DNA from: Breznakibacter xylanolyticus
GTDB taxonomy: Bacteria; Bacteroidota; Bacteroidia; Bacteroidales; Marinilabiliaceae
DNA: 64,000 bases
NCBI RefSeq assembly: GCF_003254275.1
Contig: NZ_QKZK01000008.1
Coordinates: 1-64,000, forward strand
Direction of reading: 5' to 3'
Of this stretch, positions 28,009-36,935 are shown in pieces; the first letter of the stretch is position 1; the number at the start of each line of letters is the position of its first letter. The notes under the pieces are model-generated. The model was not told where the DNA came from, made no database searches, and saw only the letters and a list, made by a program, of their open reading frames with translations. A program made the translations under genes and the position numbers.

Positions 28009-28335
28009 ATGTTTTTATTAAGAGCCATTGTACGTCCCGAAAAATCACCCGTGGTGATGAAAGCGTTGTTCGATGCCGGTTTTCCGGCGGTAACCAAAAG
28101 CTCCGTGTTTGGTCGCGGTAAGCAGCGTGGTCTTAAGGTTGGCAACGTCACCTACGACGAACTGCCCAAAGACCTGTTGATGATCATGATTAACGAAAAG
28201 GACAAGGACTTTGTGGTGGAAACCATCATGAATGCGGCTCGCTCGGGCGAGAACGGTCAGTTTGGCGACGGTAAAATCTTTGTCACTCCGGTGGTAGAGT
28301 CATACACCATCTCAAGCGGTAAAAAGGAAATTTAA
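28009..28335 (+). CDS. nifI1: Nitrogenase-regulating PII-like protein NifI1
   Basis: A 108-residue GlnB-family trimer subunit. Family features: FLLRAIVRPEKSPVVMKALF at the start, the T-loop VFGRGKQRGLKVGNVTYDEL, and GDGKIFVTPVVESYTI near the end. In archaea and anaerobic bacteria NifI1 and NifI2 form a complex that binds NifDK and blocks electron transfer when ammonium rises, sensing 2-oxoglutarate and ATP. The position between nifH and nifD is the hallmark of that system. Confidence 0.93.
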   Translation: MFLLRAIVRPEKSPVVMKALFDAGFPAVTKSSVFGRGKQRGLKVGNVTYDELPKDLLMIMINEKDKDFVVETIMNAARSGENGQFGDGKIFVTPVVESYTISSGKKEI

Positions 28336-28583
28336 CCAGCGGGGAGTCTTGGTGTGGGGCTTAACACAGAGTCAGAATAAACGCAAAGGCGCGAAGGCGC
28401 TGAGTTATTTTGTTGCGCCATGCGTTTAAATAACAAAGCAGATAACTCAAAAGAGTTATATAATAGATGTTAAGATACAGAGGGAGAATCGGAGTTCCTG
28501 TGTCAGGCATTGAAAACTCTGTGCCTCTGTGTTCATTGAAAACTCGGTGTCGAGAAATCAGTTTCACATTAAAATCTATCATC
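28336..28583. repeat. Spacer with CACAGAG-type dispersed repeat
   Basis: The nifI1-nifI2 spacer contains TTAACACAGAGTCAG near its start and CTCTGTGCCTCTGTGTTCA near its end, complementary in part. A relative lies at about 57525-57565. No gene is supported. Confidence 0.55.
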
Positions 28584-28949
28584 ATGAAGTTAATACTTGC
28601 CATCATACGCATCGCTAAGATGCAGGAGACCAAGGAGGCCCTCTCGGCCGTTGATCTCCCATCTTTCACCGCCATGTCGGTGCTCGGGCGGGGTAACGGC
28701 CACGGCGACCTCGAAAAGGCTGCCGAAGTGAGCGCCCAGTACCACGAGCTCATCACCGACATGCCACGTCTCAAATCCAAACGGATGATCACCCTGGTGG
28801 TCACCGACGACAAAAAAGATTTGGCCGTGCAAACCATTATTAAAGCCAATCAAACCGGCAAAAGCGGCGACGGGAAAATCATTGTGGTCAATGCCACCGA
28901 TTCTATCCGCGTGCGCACCGGCGAACGAGGCGATTCGACACTTGATTAA
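28584..28949 (+). CDS. nifI2: Nitrogenase-regulating PII-like protein NifI2
   Basis: A 121-residue GlnB-family partner of NifI1. I start it at the Met at 28584 (MKLILAIIRIAKMQETKEAL), where PII similarity begins; codons upstream lie in a dispersed repeat. The NifI2-type T-loop is SVLGRGNGHGDLEKAAEVS, and GDGKIIVVNATDSIRVRTGE closes the fold. There is no Tyr51 uridylylation site of GlnB. It ends 17 bp before nifD. Together with NifI1 it gives reversible ammonium switch-off without ADP-ribosylation. Confidence 0.93.
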   Translation: MKLILAIIRIAKMQETKEALSAVDLPSFTAMSVLGRGNGHGDLEKAAEVSAQYHELITDMPRLKSKRMITLVVTDDKKDLAVQTIIKANQTGKSGDGKIIVVNATDSIRVRTGERGDSTLD

Positions 28950-28966
28950 TTGAGGAGGACAATACT

Positions 28967-30604
28967 ATGGGCGACAAAAAGAAAGTGGACTTGACGACCT
29001 TTAAGGACGCAGTCCTGGATAAATACCCCAAAAAAGTGGGGAAAAAACGGGCCAAGGCCATCATCAATAACGACCCCGACAATATGCCGGTCATTCAGGC
29101 CAACATCCGCACCATCCCCGGCATCATCACCCAGCGCGGGTGTACTTACGCCGGTTGTAAAGGGGTGGTGCTCGGGCCTACCCGTGACATTGTGAACATC
29201 ACGCACGGCCCCATCGGTTGCGGTTTTTACTCGTGGCTCACTCGACGCAACCAAACTAAAACAGAAAGCGATCAGGATGCCAACTTCATCCCTTACTGCT
29301 TCAGCACCGATATGCAGGACAGCAATATCGTGTTTGGCGGAGAGGAAAAACTGAAACAAGCCATCCGCGAAGCCCGCGAACTCTTCAATCCCAAGGCCAT
29401 TGCCATTTTTTCGACCTGCCCCGTGGGGTTGATTGGTGACGATGTGCACCGTGTGGCCCGACAAATGAAAGAGGAGTTCAACAACGAGGTCAACATTTTT
29501 GGGTTCTCGTGTGAAGGTTACCGCGGTGTGTCACAAAGTGCCGGTCACCACATTGCTAACAACCAGTTGTACAAAAACCTTATTGGCAACGACGACAACG
29601 TCACGCCCAAATCAAAGTTCCGCGTCAACCTGTTGGGCGAGTACAACATTGGCGGCGATGCTTTCGAAATTGAACGCATCTTTGAGAAATGCGGCGTTGA
29701 GCTGGTCTCTACCTTCTCGGGCAACTCCACCGTGTCGTCGTTTGAGCAGGCTCACACGGCCGACCTCACCCTGGTGATGTGTCACCGTTCTATCAACTAT
29801 GTGGCCGAAATGTTGGAGACCTCCTTTGGGATACCCTGGTTCAAGGTGAGTTTCATTGGCGCACAGGCATCGGCCAAGGCCATGCGCAAGGTGGCCGCTT
29901 ATTTCAACGATCCCGAGCTCACCGAGCGCATCGAAAAAGTGATTGCCGAAGAACTCAAAATTGTTGAAGCCGCTCGCCAGGTGGCGCTGCCCAAAACCAA
30001 TGGCAAAACGGCCATGCTTTTCGTAGGCGGATCGCGGGCTCACCATTATCAGGATCTGTTTGAAGAATTGGGCGTGACCACCCTCTCGGCCGGTTACGAA
30101 TTCGGTCACCGCGACGATTACGAAGGACGCCGCGTGATCCCAACCATCCAAATTGATGCCGACAGCCGCAACATCGAGGAAATCACTGTCACCAAAGACG
30201 AAGCCCGCTTTAAGGAGCGCATGACCCCCGATGTCCTCAAGAAAATGGAAGACGCCCTGGGCAAAGACGAAGTGGAATACAACGACTACAACGGTCTCAT
30301 GGCTCAAATCGGCAAAGGAGCCCTGGTGATTGACGACCTCAGCCACTACGAAATGGAAAAACTCATCGAGCTCTACCATCCCGACATCTTCTGTGCCGGT
30401 ATCAAAGAGAAGTATGCTGTGCAAAAAATGGGCATCCCTCTCAAACAGCTGCACAACTACGATTCGGGCGGCCCTTATGCCGGATTCCAAGGCGCCATGA
30501 ACTTTTACAACGACATCGCCATGATGGTTTCTACCTCCATCTTCAAGGAAATCAAAGCCCCCTGGGAGCGCGAAGAAGTCGTGGAAGCTTCCTATGTCTA
30601 TTGA
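28967..30604 (+). CDS. nifD: Nitrogenase MoFe protein alpha chain NifD
   Basis: The 545-residue chain binds FeMo-cofactor and half of the P-cluster. P-cluster cysteines: Cys59 (RGCTYAG), Cys85 (HGPIGC), Cys151 (STCPVG). FeMo-cofactor ligands: Cys272 (VMCHRSINY) and His496 (QLHNYDSGGPY). The catalytic His lies in VSQSAGHHIAN, and GVVLGP carries the Val at the substrate channel. An insert of about 50 residues near 395-455 is the mark of the clostridial and anaerobe NifD lineage. No anfG or vnfG gene follows, so this is a Mo enzyme. It has a strong Shine-Dalgarno sequence (GAGGAGG). Confidence 0.97.
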   Translation: MGDKKKVDLTTFKDAVLDKYPKKVGKKRAKAIINNDPDNMPVIQANIRTIPGIITQRGCTYAGCKGVVLGPTRDIVNITHGPIGCGFYSWLTRRNQTKTESDQDANFIPYCFSTDMQDSNIVFGGEEKLKQAIREARELFNPKAIAIFSTCPVGLIGDDVHRVARQMKEEFNNEVNIFGFSCEGYRGVSQSAGHHIANNQLYKNLIGNDDNVTPKSKFRVNLLGEYNIGGDAFEIERIFEKCGVELVSTFSGNSTVSSFEQAHTADLTLVMCHRSINYVAEMLETSFGIPWFKVSFIGAQASAKAMRKVAAYFNDPELTERIEKVIAEELKIVEAARQVALPKTNGKTAMLFVGGSRAHHYQDLFEELGVTTLSAGYEFGHRDDYEGRRVIPTIQIDADSRNIEEITVTKDEARFKERMTPDVLKKMEDALGKDEVEYNDYNGLMAQIGKGALVIDDLSHYEMEKLIELYHPDIFCAGIKEKYAVQKMGIPLKQLHNYDSGGPYAGFQGAMNFYNDIAMMVSTSIFKEIKAPWEREEVVEASYVY

Positions 30605-30614
30605 TATTTCTCAT

Positions 30615-30641
30615 CCTGTCAGGGTGTGAAACCCTGACAGG
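30615..30641. repeat. Hairpin between nifD and nifK
   Basis: CCTGTCAGGGT, loop GTGAA, ACCCTGACAGG. It is a perfect stem without a T run, so it is more likely a dispersed repeat or processing site than a terminator. Confidence 0.7.
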
Positions 30642-30678
30642 GTCAGAAAAAATTGAAACAATTTAAAACATCATTCCC

Positions 30679-32058
30679 ATGCTACTACGTCACACAACCC
30701 CCAAAGAAATAGACCGGCAGGCCCTTACCATCAACCCCGCCAAGACCTGTCAGCCCATCGGTGCCATGTACGCCGCCTTAGGATTGCACGGATGCCTGCC
30801 CCACAGCCACGGCTCGCAAGGTTGCTGCTCTTACCATCGAAGCGCCCTGACCCGCCATTTCAAAGAGCCCGTGATGGCCGCTACCAGCTCCTTCTCCGAA
30901 GGCTCTTCGGTGTTTGGCGGTTCGGCCAACCTCGTGCAGGCCATCGACACCATCTTTACCGTCTATAACCCCGACATCATTGCCGCCCACACCACCTGCC
31001 TGAGCGAAACCATTGGTGATGACATGACCCAAATCGTGTCCAAAGCCCACGAAGACGGTGTGGTACCCGAAGGCAAGCACGTCATCTATTGCAACACCCC
31101 CAGCTACGTGGGAACCCACGTCACCGGATACGCCAACCAGGTGACCGCTTTTGTCAAATTCTTCTCAAAGGCCACGCCCAAAAAACGCAACGTCGTGAAC
31201 CTGGTGGCCGGATGGATGGAACCCGCCGACATGCGCGAAATCAAACGCATGGCCAACGTCCTGGAAGCCCGCACCATCATGTTCCCCGACATGTCCGACG
31301 TGCTCGACGCGCCTCTCGACGGCAAGCACCACATGTACCCCAAGGGTGGTACCACCATCCCCGACATGGTGGCCACCGGCGACAGCAAGTTCTCCATCGG
31401 ATTGGGCAAATACACCACCGAAGATGCCTGCATCCTGCTCGACAACAAGTGCAAGGTTAAATTCGAAGTGGTCGATATCCCCATCGGCCTCAAGGCCACC
31501 GACCGATTCATCACTTCGCTCAGTCGTCATGCCAACGTGCCCGTGCCCGATGCCATCACCGACGAACGCGGCCGTCTCATCGACTTCATTGCCGACAACC
31601 ACGGCCACTTCTATGGCAAACGCGTGGCGCTGTGGGGCGATCCCGACACCCTCATCCCGCTGTGCGAGTTCCTCGTTTCCATGGACATGCGTCCCGTGTA
31701 CATCGTCACCGGAACTCCCGGAAAACCCTTCGACGAGCGCATGGCCGCCATCCTCAAGGACATCCCCGAGGTTAAGTTCATGAGCGGCGAACGCGCCGAC
31801 ATGTTCCGCATGCACCAGTGGATTAAGCAAGAAGGCGTCGACCTGCTCATCGGAAACACCTATGGCAAGTACATTGCCCGCGACGAGAACACCCCCTTCG
31901 TGCGACTGGGATTCCCCATCGCCGACCGTGCCGGACACAACTTCAACCCCAAAACCGGCTACGTGGGCGCCACCAACCTGGCCATCGACATCCTAAACGC
32001 ACTGCTCGATCACCGCGACCGCACATGCGCCGAGGAAAAATTCGAATTCCAACTATAG
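30679..32058 (+). CDS. nifK: Nitrogenase MoFe protein beta chain NifK
   Basis: The 459-residue chain completes the P-cluster in the NifDK tetramer. The cysteines are Cys24 (AKTCQPIGA), Cys49 (GSQGCCSYHR) and Cys107 (HTTCLSETIGDD), with the P-cluster Ser in NTPSYVGTHV. It lacks the roughly 50-residue N-terminal arm of the Azotobacter protein, as in other anaerobes with an insert-bearing NifD; the two traits go together. The operon hairpin at 30615 separates it from nifD by 74 bp. Confidence 0.97.
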   Translation: MLLRHTTPKEIDRQALTINPAKTCQPIGAMYAALGLHGCLPHSHGSQGCCSYHRSALTRHFKEPVMAATSSFSEGSSVFGGSANLVQAIDTIFTVYNPDIIAAHTTCLSETIGDDMTQIVSKAHEDGVVPEGKHVIYCNTPSYVGTHVTGYANQVTAFVKFFSKATPKKRNVVNLVAGWMEPADMREIKRMANVLEARTIMFPDMSDVLDAPLDGKHHMYPKGGTTIPDMVATGDSKFSIGLGKYTTEDACILLDNKCKVKFEVVDIPIGLKATDRFITSLSRHANVPVPDAITDERGRLIDFIADNHGHFYGKRVALWGDPDTLIPLCEFLVSMDMRPVYIVTGTPGKPFDERMAAILKDIPEVKFMSGERADMFRMHQWIKQEGVDLLIGNTYGKYIARDENTPFVRLGFPIADRAGHNFNPKTGYVGATNLAIDILNALLDHRDRTCAEEKFEFQL

Positions 32059-32152
32059 TCTCTCTCTTCTGTATCGCGTTTTTTTCAACCCTGCCCCAAC
32101 GTTTTGTTGGGGTGGGGTTTTGTGCGTTCCGTCCGTTTTGTCCGTTTCGTCC

Positions 32153-32180
32153 GTAGAGACAGGGCATGCCCTGTCTCTAC
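32153..32180. repeat. 28-bp perfect palindrome (copy 2)
   Basis: Same sequence as at 21414. It is preceded by short CGTCCGTTTTGTCCGTTTCG repeats and lies just after nifK. Confidence 0.9.
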
Positions 32181-32246
32181 CTGCATGTCGTGCCGGCAAT
32201 GCCCCCCTAAAAATGTTACAACCCGAAATTTCGCCTCCGTTTTTTG

Positions 32247-32390
32247 CTGCAAACGTGCAGCAGCCTAAAATTCCTCGTGGATAGCTCCTGCACGTCTGCA
32301 GCAGCCTAAAATTCCGCGTGGTTTGCTCCTGCACGTCTGCGGCGACCTAAAATTCCGCATTTTGACCTGCTGCACGTCTGCGGCTGGCCG
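32247..32390. repeat. 41-bp tandem repeat between nifK and nifE
   Basis: CTGCACGTCTGCAGCAGCC or a close variant starts at 32247, 32288, 32329 and 32370, exactly 41 bp apart. Three full units and part of a fourth are present, each with CTAAAATTCC in the middle. CTGCACGTCTGCAG is itself near-palindromic. The 32059-32691 interval holds this array, two palindromes and the nifE promoter but no gene. Confidence 0.9.
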
Positions 32391-32436
32391 TCGTGTCGGA
32401 ATGGCGGTCGTCGTTATCGTCATTGTCATCGTCATC

Positions 32437-32464
32437 GTAGAGACAGGGCATGCCCTGTCTCTAC
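32437..32464. repeat. 28-bp perfect palindrome (copy 3)
   Basis: Identical to the copies at 21414 and 32153. It follows a short run of GTCATCGTCATCGT repeats. Confidence 0.9.
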
Positions 32465-32613
32465 CCCCCCCCGCCCAATCCTACCCAAACGTAACATTCC
32501 CCCCATAACCCCACCCCGATGTACCCCTTTTCAACGCCCCTGTTTTAGGGTGCGAAAATTATCCCGCACACCATCAGTTGGTTATGTGTGTGGTAAATGT
32601 TAAAATCCAGGCG

Positions 32614-32629
32614 TGGCACGGTTTTTAGA
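32614..32629 (+). promoter_or_regulatory. Sigma54-like promoter of nifE
   Basis: TGGCACG-GTTT-TTAGA: a perfect -24 half and a weak -12 half, with TGTGTGGTAAATGT 14 bases upstream (32587-32600). nifE starts at 32692 behind a strong Shine-Dalgarno sequence (GAGGAGGGTGA). Confidence 0.55.
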
Positions 32630-32691
32630 TATCCTTCATCACGCAATACAGTCATACAATCGTCAAACCAACGATAGAGGAGGGTGAACCG

Positions 32692-34017
32692 ATGAGCTAC
32701 ATTCTGAACGAGAGAAAAAATCAAGTGTCACACGCCGGCATCAACGCCGACACCGTGGCCTGCAACAAGCCCAGCCTGGCCGGAAGCGTGAGTCAGCGCG
32801 CCTGCGTGTTTTGCGGCTCCCGCGTGGTGCTGTACCCCATTGCCGATGCTCTGCACCTCATTCACGGCCCCATTGGCTGCGCGGCCTACACCTGGGACAT
32901 CCGCGGATCCATGTCGTCGGGCCCCGAGTTGCACCGCATGAGCTTCTCAACCGACCTGCACGAAAAAGAAGTCATTTTTGGCGGCGAGCCCAAACTTTAT
33001 GCCTCCCTCATCGAGCTCATCGACAAGTACCAGCCCAAGGCCGCCTTCGTTTACACCACTTGCATTGTGGGCGTCATTGGCGACGACGTGGAGCGCATTT
33101 GCCGACAAGTGACCCGTGAAAAAGGCATCCCCGTGCTTCCTGTGCAGGCTCCCGGATTCCAGGGTTCAAAAAAGGATGGATATAAGGTGGCCTGCGAAAC
33201 CCTTTTCAACCTGGTGGGAACCCTTAATCTGCCCACCCCTAAGTACAGCATCAACATCCTGGGCGACTTCAACCTGGCCGGAGAGCTGTGGATATTGCTC
33301 GATTACTACAAGCGAATGGGGGTGCACGTCAATGCCACCATCACCGGCGACGGCCGTGTCGATGCCATCCGCAACGCTCACAACGCCGCCCTCAACGTGG
33401 TGCAATGCTCCGGATCGATGAACTATCTGGCAAAAATGATGAAGGACACCTACGGCATTCCCTCCATGCGTGTCTCCTACTTTGGTATCGAGGACATGAG
33501 CGACGCCCTTTACGATGTGGCTCGTTTTTTCAAAAGCGATGAAATGATGGACAAAGCCCGTGATCTCGTCCGCGACGAGTTTCAGCGTCTGATGCCTGCC
33601 CTGGCCTGGTATCGTGAGCGACTGCAGGGCAAAAAAGCCGCTATTTACGTTGGTGGTGCCTTCAAGGCCATCTCGCTCATCAAAGCGCTGCGGCTCATTG
33701 GCGTGCAGTCGGTCATCGTGGGCTCGCAAACCGGCACCCCCGAAGATTACGAGCTCATCAAACAGCTCTGCGATGAGGGAACCATCATTGTCGATGACTC
33801 CAACCCTGTGGAGCTCTCCAATTTTGTGAAGGAAAAGGAGGCCGACATTTTCATTGGCGGCGTCAAGGAACGACCCATCGCCCACAAAATTGGCCTCGGG
33901 TTTTGCGACCACAACCACGAGCGCAAAGAGCCTCTGGCCGGTTACGAAGGCATGATGAATTTCGCCAAAGAGATATACGCCACCGCCATGAGCCCCGTGT
34001 GGCGATTCACCAAATAA
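32692..34017 (+). CDS. nifE: FeMo-cofactor scaffold subunit NifE
   Basis: The 441-residue NifD paralogue forms the NifEN scaffold on which the cofactor precursor from NifB receives Mo and homocitrate. It shows RACVFCGSRV and LIHGPIGCAAYTWDIRG (cluster cysteines), TTCIVGVIGDDVE, and VPVQAPGFQGSKKDGYK. The active-site His ligand region of NifD is not kept in the same form, as expected for a scaffold. It is the first gene of a nifE-nifN transcript with its own sigma54-like element. Confidence 0.95.
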   Translation: MSYILNERKNQVSHAGINADTVACNKPSLAGSVSQRACVFCGSRVVLYPIADALHLIHGPIGCAAYTWDIRGSMSSGPELHRMSFSTDLHEKEVIFGGEPKLYASLIELIDKYQPKAAFVYTTCIVGVIGDDVERICRQVTREKGIPVLPVQAPGFQGSKKDGYKVACETLFNLVGTLNLPTPKYSINILGDFNLAGELWILLDYYKRMGVHVNATITGDGRVDAIRNAHNAALNVVQCSGSMNYLAKMMKDTYGIPSMRVSYFGIEDMSDALYDVARFFKSDEMMDKARDLVRDEFQRLMPALAWYRERLQGKKAAIYVGGAFKAISLIKALRLIGVQSVIVGSQTGTPEDYELIKQLCDEGTIIVDDSNPVELSNFVKEKEADIFIGGVKERPIAHKIGLGFCDHNHERKEPLAGYEGMMNFAKEIYATAMSPVWRFTK

Positions 34018-34020
34018 TTG

Positions 34021-34046
34021 TAGAGACAGCCCATGGGCTGTCTCTA
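34021..34046. repeat. Variant palindrome between nifE and nifN
   Basis: TAGAGACAGCCCA followed by its exact reverse complement. It belongs to the family at 21414, but the core is AGCCCATGGGCT instead of AGGGCATGCCCT. Symmetry is kept although the core has changed. Confidence 0.85.
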
Positions 34047-34068
34047 TCCATCAAAAAAACAAAAAAAT

Positions 34069-35442
34069 ATGAAACCCACATACACCTCCACCCGCAACGC
34101 CTGCAAACTGTGTGCTCCCCTGGGCGCCTCGCTGGTATTCAAAGGCATCGAAGGCTGCGTGCCCCTCATTCACGGGTCACAGGGCTGTGCCACCTACATT
34201 CGCCGGTACATGATCAGCCACTACAAAGAACCGGTGGACATCGCCTCGTCCAACTTTAGCGAAGAGACCACCGTGTTTGGCGGCAACAAAAACTTCATCA
34301 CCGGCATCAATAACATCCGCTCACAATATCATCCCGATGTGGTGGGCATCGCTTCCACCTGTTTGAGTGAGACCATCGGGGAAGATGTGCCCGGGCTGAT
34401 CCGAGAGTATGGCGAAGTGAATGCCGGGACGCACATCCCCCGATTTGTCAACGCCTCCACCCCCAGCTATTGCGGTACCCACATGGATGGCTTTCATCAC
34501 ACCGTCACTGCCACCCTCAAAGCCATGGCTCAGGCCGGAACCCAAGGGGAGCACATCAACATTCTGCCCGGGTTTGTGTCGCCGGCCGACCTCCGCTATC
34601 TCAAAGAGGTGCTCGAAGATTTTGGCATCGACTACGTGTTGTTTCCCGATTACTCCGAGAGTCTCGATAACGTGCACACCCGCGAGTACCAGCTCATTCC
34701 CTCGGGTGGCACACCGGTGCGGCGCATCGAAATGACCGGAACAGCCAAGGCCACCATCGAGTTTGGTACCGTGTTCAACAAAGGCGCCGTGCGCACCAAG
34801 GGACCCAATCACATCGAGAGCGCCGGCGAATATCTTCAACGCGCCTTCGACGTGCCCAACCATCAGATGCGCATGCCCATTGGCATTGATGCTTCCGACA
34901 AGTTTTTCGACACGCTGGCCACCCTCAGTGGTCGTCCTGTGCCCGAGAAGTATCAAAAGGAACGCGGCCGCCTGATTGATGCCTATGTGGATGCTCACAA
35001 GTACGTCTTTGGCAAACGGGCAGCCCTGTACGGCGAAGAAGATCTGGTGCTGGGAATGGTGGGTTTCTTCGAGGAGATTGGCGTGCACACCGTGTTGGCC
35101 TCTTCGGGCGGCGAAAGCGGCTTGCTCAAGCGTGAGGTCGATAAGCTGCTGCAAACCGACAACGACACCCGGGTGGTCAATGGCATGGACTTCGCCTCCA
35201 TCCGCGAAGAGGTGAAGGCGCTTGCCCCCGACTTCCTCATCGGCAACAGCAAAGGTTACTACATCAGCCGCGAGCTGCAAATCCCCCTGGTGCGCATCGG
35301 TTTCCCCATTCATGATCGTTTTGGCGCTGCCCGCATACACCACATCGGCTACCGCGGCACCCAGGAGTTGTTCGACCGCGTGGTCAACGCCATCATCGAA
35401 TACAAGCAAGACCATGCTTCGGTAGCTTACAAATACATTTAG
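34069..35442 (+). CDS. nifN: FeMo-cofactor scaffold subunit NifN
   Basis: The 457-residue NifK paralogue and partner of NifE. The start at 34069 (MKPTYTSTRNACKLCAPLGA) aligns with the family; the few codons upstream lie in the palindrome. Visible: NACKLCAPLGA, IHGSQGCATYIRRYM, STCLSETIGEDV and ASTPSYCGTHMDGFH, paralleling the P-cluster positions of NifK. SNFSEETTVFGG is typical of NifN. Gap to nifE is 51 bp, all palindrome, so the two should be translated from one message. Confidence 0.94.
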   Translation: MKPTYTSTRNACKLCAPLGASLVFKGIEGCVPLIHGSQGCATYIRRYMISHYKEPVDIASSNFSEETTVFGGNKNFITGINNIRSQYHPDVVGIASTCLSETIGEDVPGLIREYGEVNAGTHIPRFVNASTPSYCGTHMDGFHHTVTATLKAMAQAGTQGEHINILPGFVSPADLRYLKEVLEDFGIDYVLFPDYSESLDNVHTREYQLIPSGGTPVRRIEMTGTAKATIEFGTVFNKGAVRTKGPNHIESAGEYLQRAFDVPNHQMRMPIGIDASDKFFDTLATLSGRPVPEKYQKERGRLIDAYVDAHKYVFGKRAALYGEEDLVLGMVGFFEEIGVHTVLASSGGESGLLKREVDKLLQTDNDTRVVNGMDFASIREEVKALAPDFLIGNSKGYYISRELQIPLVRIGFPIHDRFGAARIHHIGYRGTQELFDRVVNAIIEYKQDHASVAYKYI

Positions 35443-35461
35443 GTGAATTGATGTGAGATAT

Positions 35462-35556
35462 AAGACACAAGTATCAAGACACAAGTATCAAGACGCAAGA
35501 TGAATTTAGTAGAGATTTAGGATGCTTGATACTCACATCTTGATACTTGATACTCG
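35462..35556. repeat. AGTATCAAGACACA-type dispersed repeat
   Basis: Tandem AAGTATCAAGACACA words followed by inverted TTGATACTCACATCTTGATA. It is the counterpart of the block at 24094 and fills the nifN-nifB gap. Confidence 0.65.
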
Positions 35557-35581
35557 AAAATTAAATTTAAAACCAACAGCC

Positions 35582-36844
35582 ATGACAACCACCACCGCAC
35601 AACACCCCTGTTTTGACGAGAGCGCCAAGCACACCCATGCCCGGGTGCATCTGCCAGTGGCGCCGCAGTGCAACATTCAGTGCAACTACTGCAACCGCAA
35701 GTTCGATTGTGTCAACGAGAGCCGTCCCGGGGTGACCTCGTCGGTGCTGGCGCCTTTTCAGGCGGTGGCGTACCTCAAGGCGTTAGACGAGCGCATTGAG
35801 AACCTCTCGGTCATTGGCATTGCCGGCCCTGGCGACCCGTTTGCCAACCCCAAAGAGACCATCGAGACCATGCGGCTGGTGAAGGCTGAGTTCCCCGATA
35901 AAATCTTTTGTCTCTCGACCAACGGGCTTAATTTGGAGCCTTACATCGACGAGATTGCCGCTCTAGGCGTTACTCACGTTACCATCACCATCAACGCCAT
36001 CGACCCCGAAATCACTGCTAAGGTGTATCGCTGGGTGCGGTTCGAGAAAAAGGTGTATCGCGGAGTTGAAGGAGCGCGGTTGCTGCTCGAACGTCAGCTG
36101 GCCTGCATCCCCAAGCTCAAGGCACATGGCATCACCGTGAAGATCAACAGCATCATCATGCCCGGCATCAACGAGGATCACATTGTGGAGGTGGCCAAAC
36201 ACTGCGCTTCGCTCGGAGCCGATGTCATCAACTGCATCCCCATCATCCCCACGGCCGAAACCGAGTTTCAGGACATGCCCAAGCCCGATAGCAAGATGGT
36301 GTTCAAAACCCGTCTGCAAGCCGGCGAATACCTCAAGCCCATGAACCACTGCGCCCGTTGTCGCGCCGATGCGGCCGGCTTGCTGGGGCAGGATTTGAGC
36401 GACACCCATGTGCTGCTCAAGGAGTACGCCTCGCGCCCCAAAGTGGATGCTTCCGATCGTCCCTACGTGGCCGTGGCTACCAACGAAGGTTTGCTGGTGA
36501 ACATGCACATGGGCGAGGTGAGGGACATCTACATCTTTAAGCAGTCGCCCAAGGGATTCCAGTTTGTCGAAACCCGCAAGGCGCCCAAGGCCGGTGGCGG
36601 CGATGCCCGATGGGTGGAGCTGGCGCGACTGCTAAGTGACTGCCGGGCCATGCTGGTGTCGGGCGTGGGCGAAACCCCCAGATCGATTCTCGACAACTGC
36701 GGTGTGCGCGTGGTTGAAATGACCGGCCTTATCGACGAGGGGCTCGAGGGCATTTATCACAATAAACCCATCAAGAGCATTGCCAAACCCGATGCCTTTA
36801 AATGCGGAAGCGGATGCAAAGGAAATGCACAGGGGTGCGCGTAG
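35582..36844 (+). CDS. nifB: FeMo-cofactor biosynthesis radical SAM protein NifB
   Basis: The 420-residue enzyme makes NifB-co, the 8Fe-9S-C core of the cofactor. The radical SAM motif is Cys30-x3-Cys34-x2-Cys37 (CNIQCNYC), after the NifB-specific HTHARVHLPVAP. Another cysteine pair, CARCRADAAG, marks the accessory clusters. A C-terminal NifX-like domain (about 300-400; AVATNEGLLVNMHMGEV) is fused, followed by a Cys-rich end (SGCKGNAQGC). The start at 35582 avoids codons that lie in the repeat upstream. A separate NifX-like gene at 24954 gives the window two such domains. Confidence 0.96.
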   Translation: MTTTTAQHPCFDESAKHTHARVHLPVAPQCNIQCNYCNRKFDCVNESRPGVTSSVLAPFQAVAYLKALDERIENLSVIGIAGPGDPFANPKETIETMRLVKAEFPDKIFCLSTNGLNLEPYIDEIAALGVTHVTITINAIDPEITAKVYRWVRFEKKVYRGVEGARLLLERQLACIPKLKAHGITVKINSIIMPGINEDHIVEVAKHCASLGADVINCIPIIPTAETEFQDMPKPDSKMVFKTRLQAGEYLKPMNHCARCRADAAGLLGQDLSDTHVLLKEYASRPKVDASDRPYVAVATNEGLLVNMHMGEVRDIYIFKQSPKGFQFVETRKAPKAGGGDARWVELARLLSDCRAMLVSGVGETPRSILDNCGVRVVEMTGLIDEGLEGIYHNKPIKSIAKPDAFKCGSGCKGNAQGCA

Positions 36845-36871
36845 TAGATACGCCATTAATGGCGTATCTAC
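36844..36871. repeat. Variant 28-bp palindrome after nifB
   Basis: GTAGATACGCCATT and its exact reverse complement, starting in the nifB stop codon. It has the same length and ends as the 21414 family, with a quite different but still self-complementary core. Confidence 0.85.
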
Positions 36872-36935
36872 CGCCCCCCATAAAATGGCGTCTCTACCGC
36901 CTAAAAATACCATTTTATAATTCAATCTATCTGTC

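Noticed and set aside
28967-32058. Vanadium or iron-only nitrogenase
   Set aside because: There is no delta-subunit gene between the D and K genes, and nifE, nifN, nifB, nifV and molybdate transport genes are all present.
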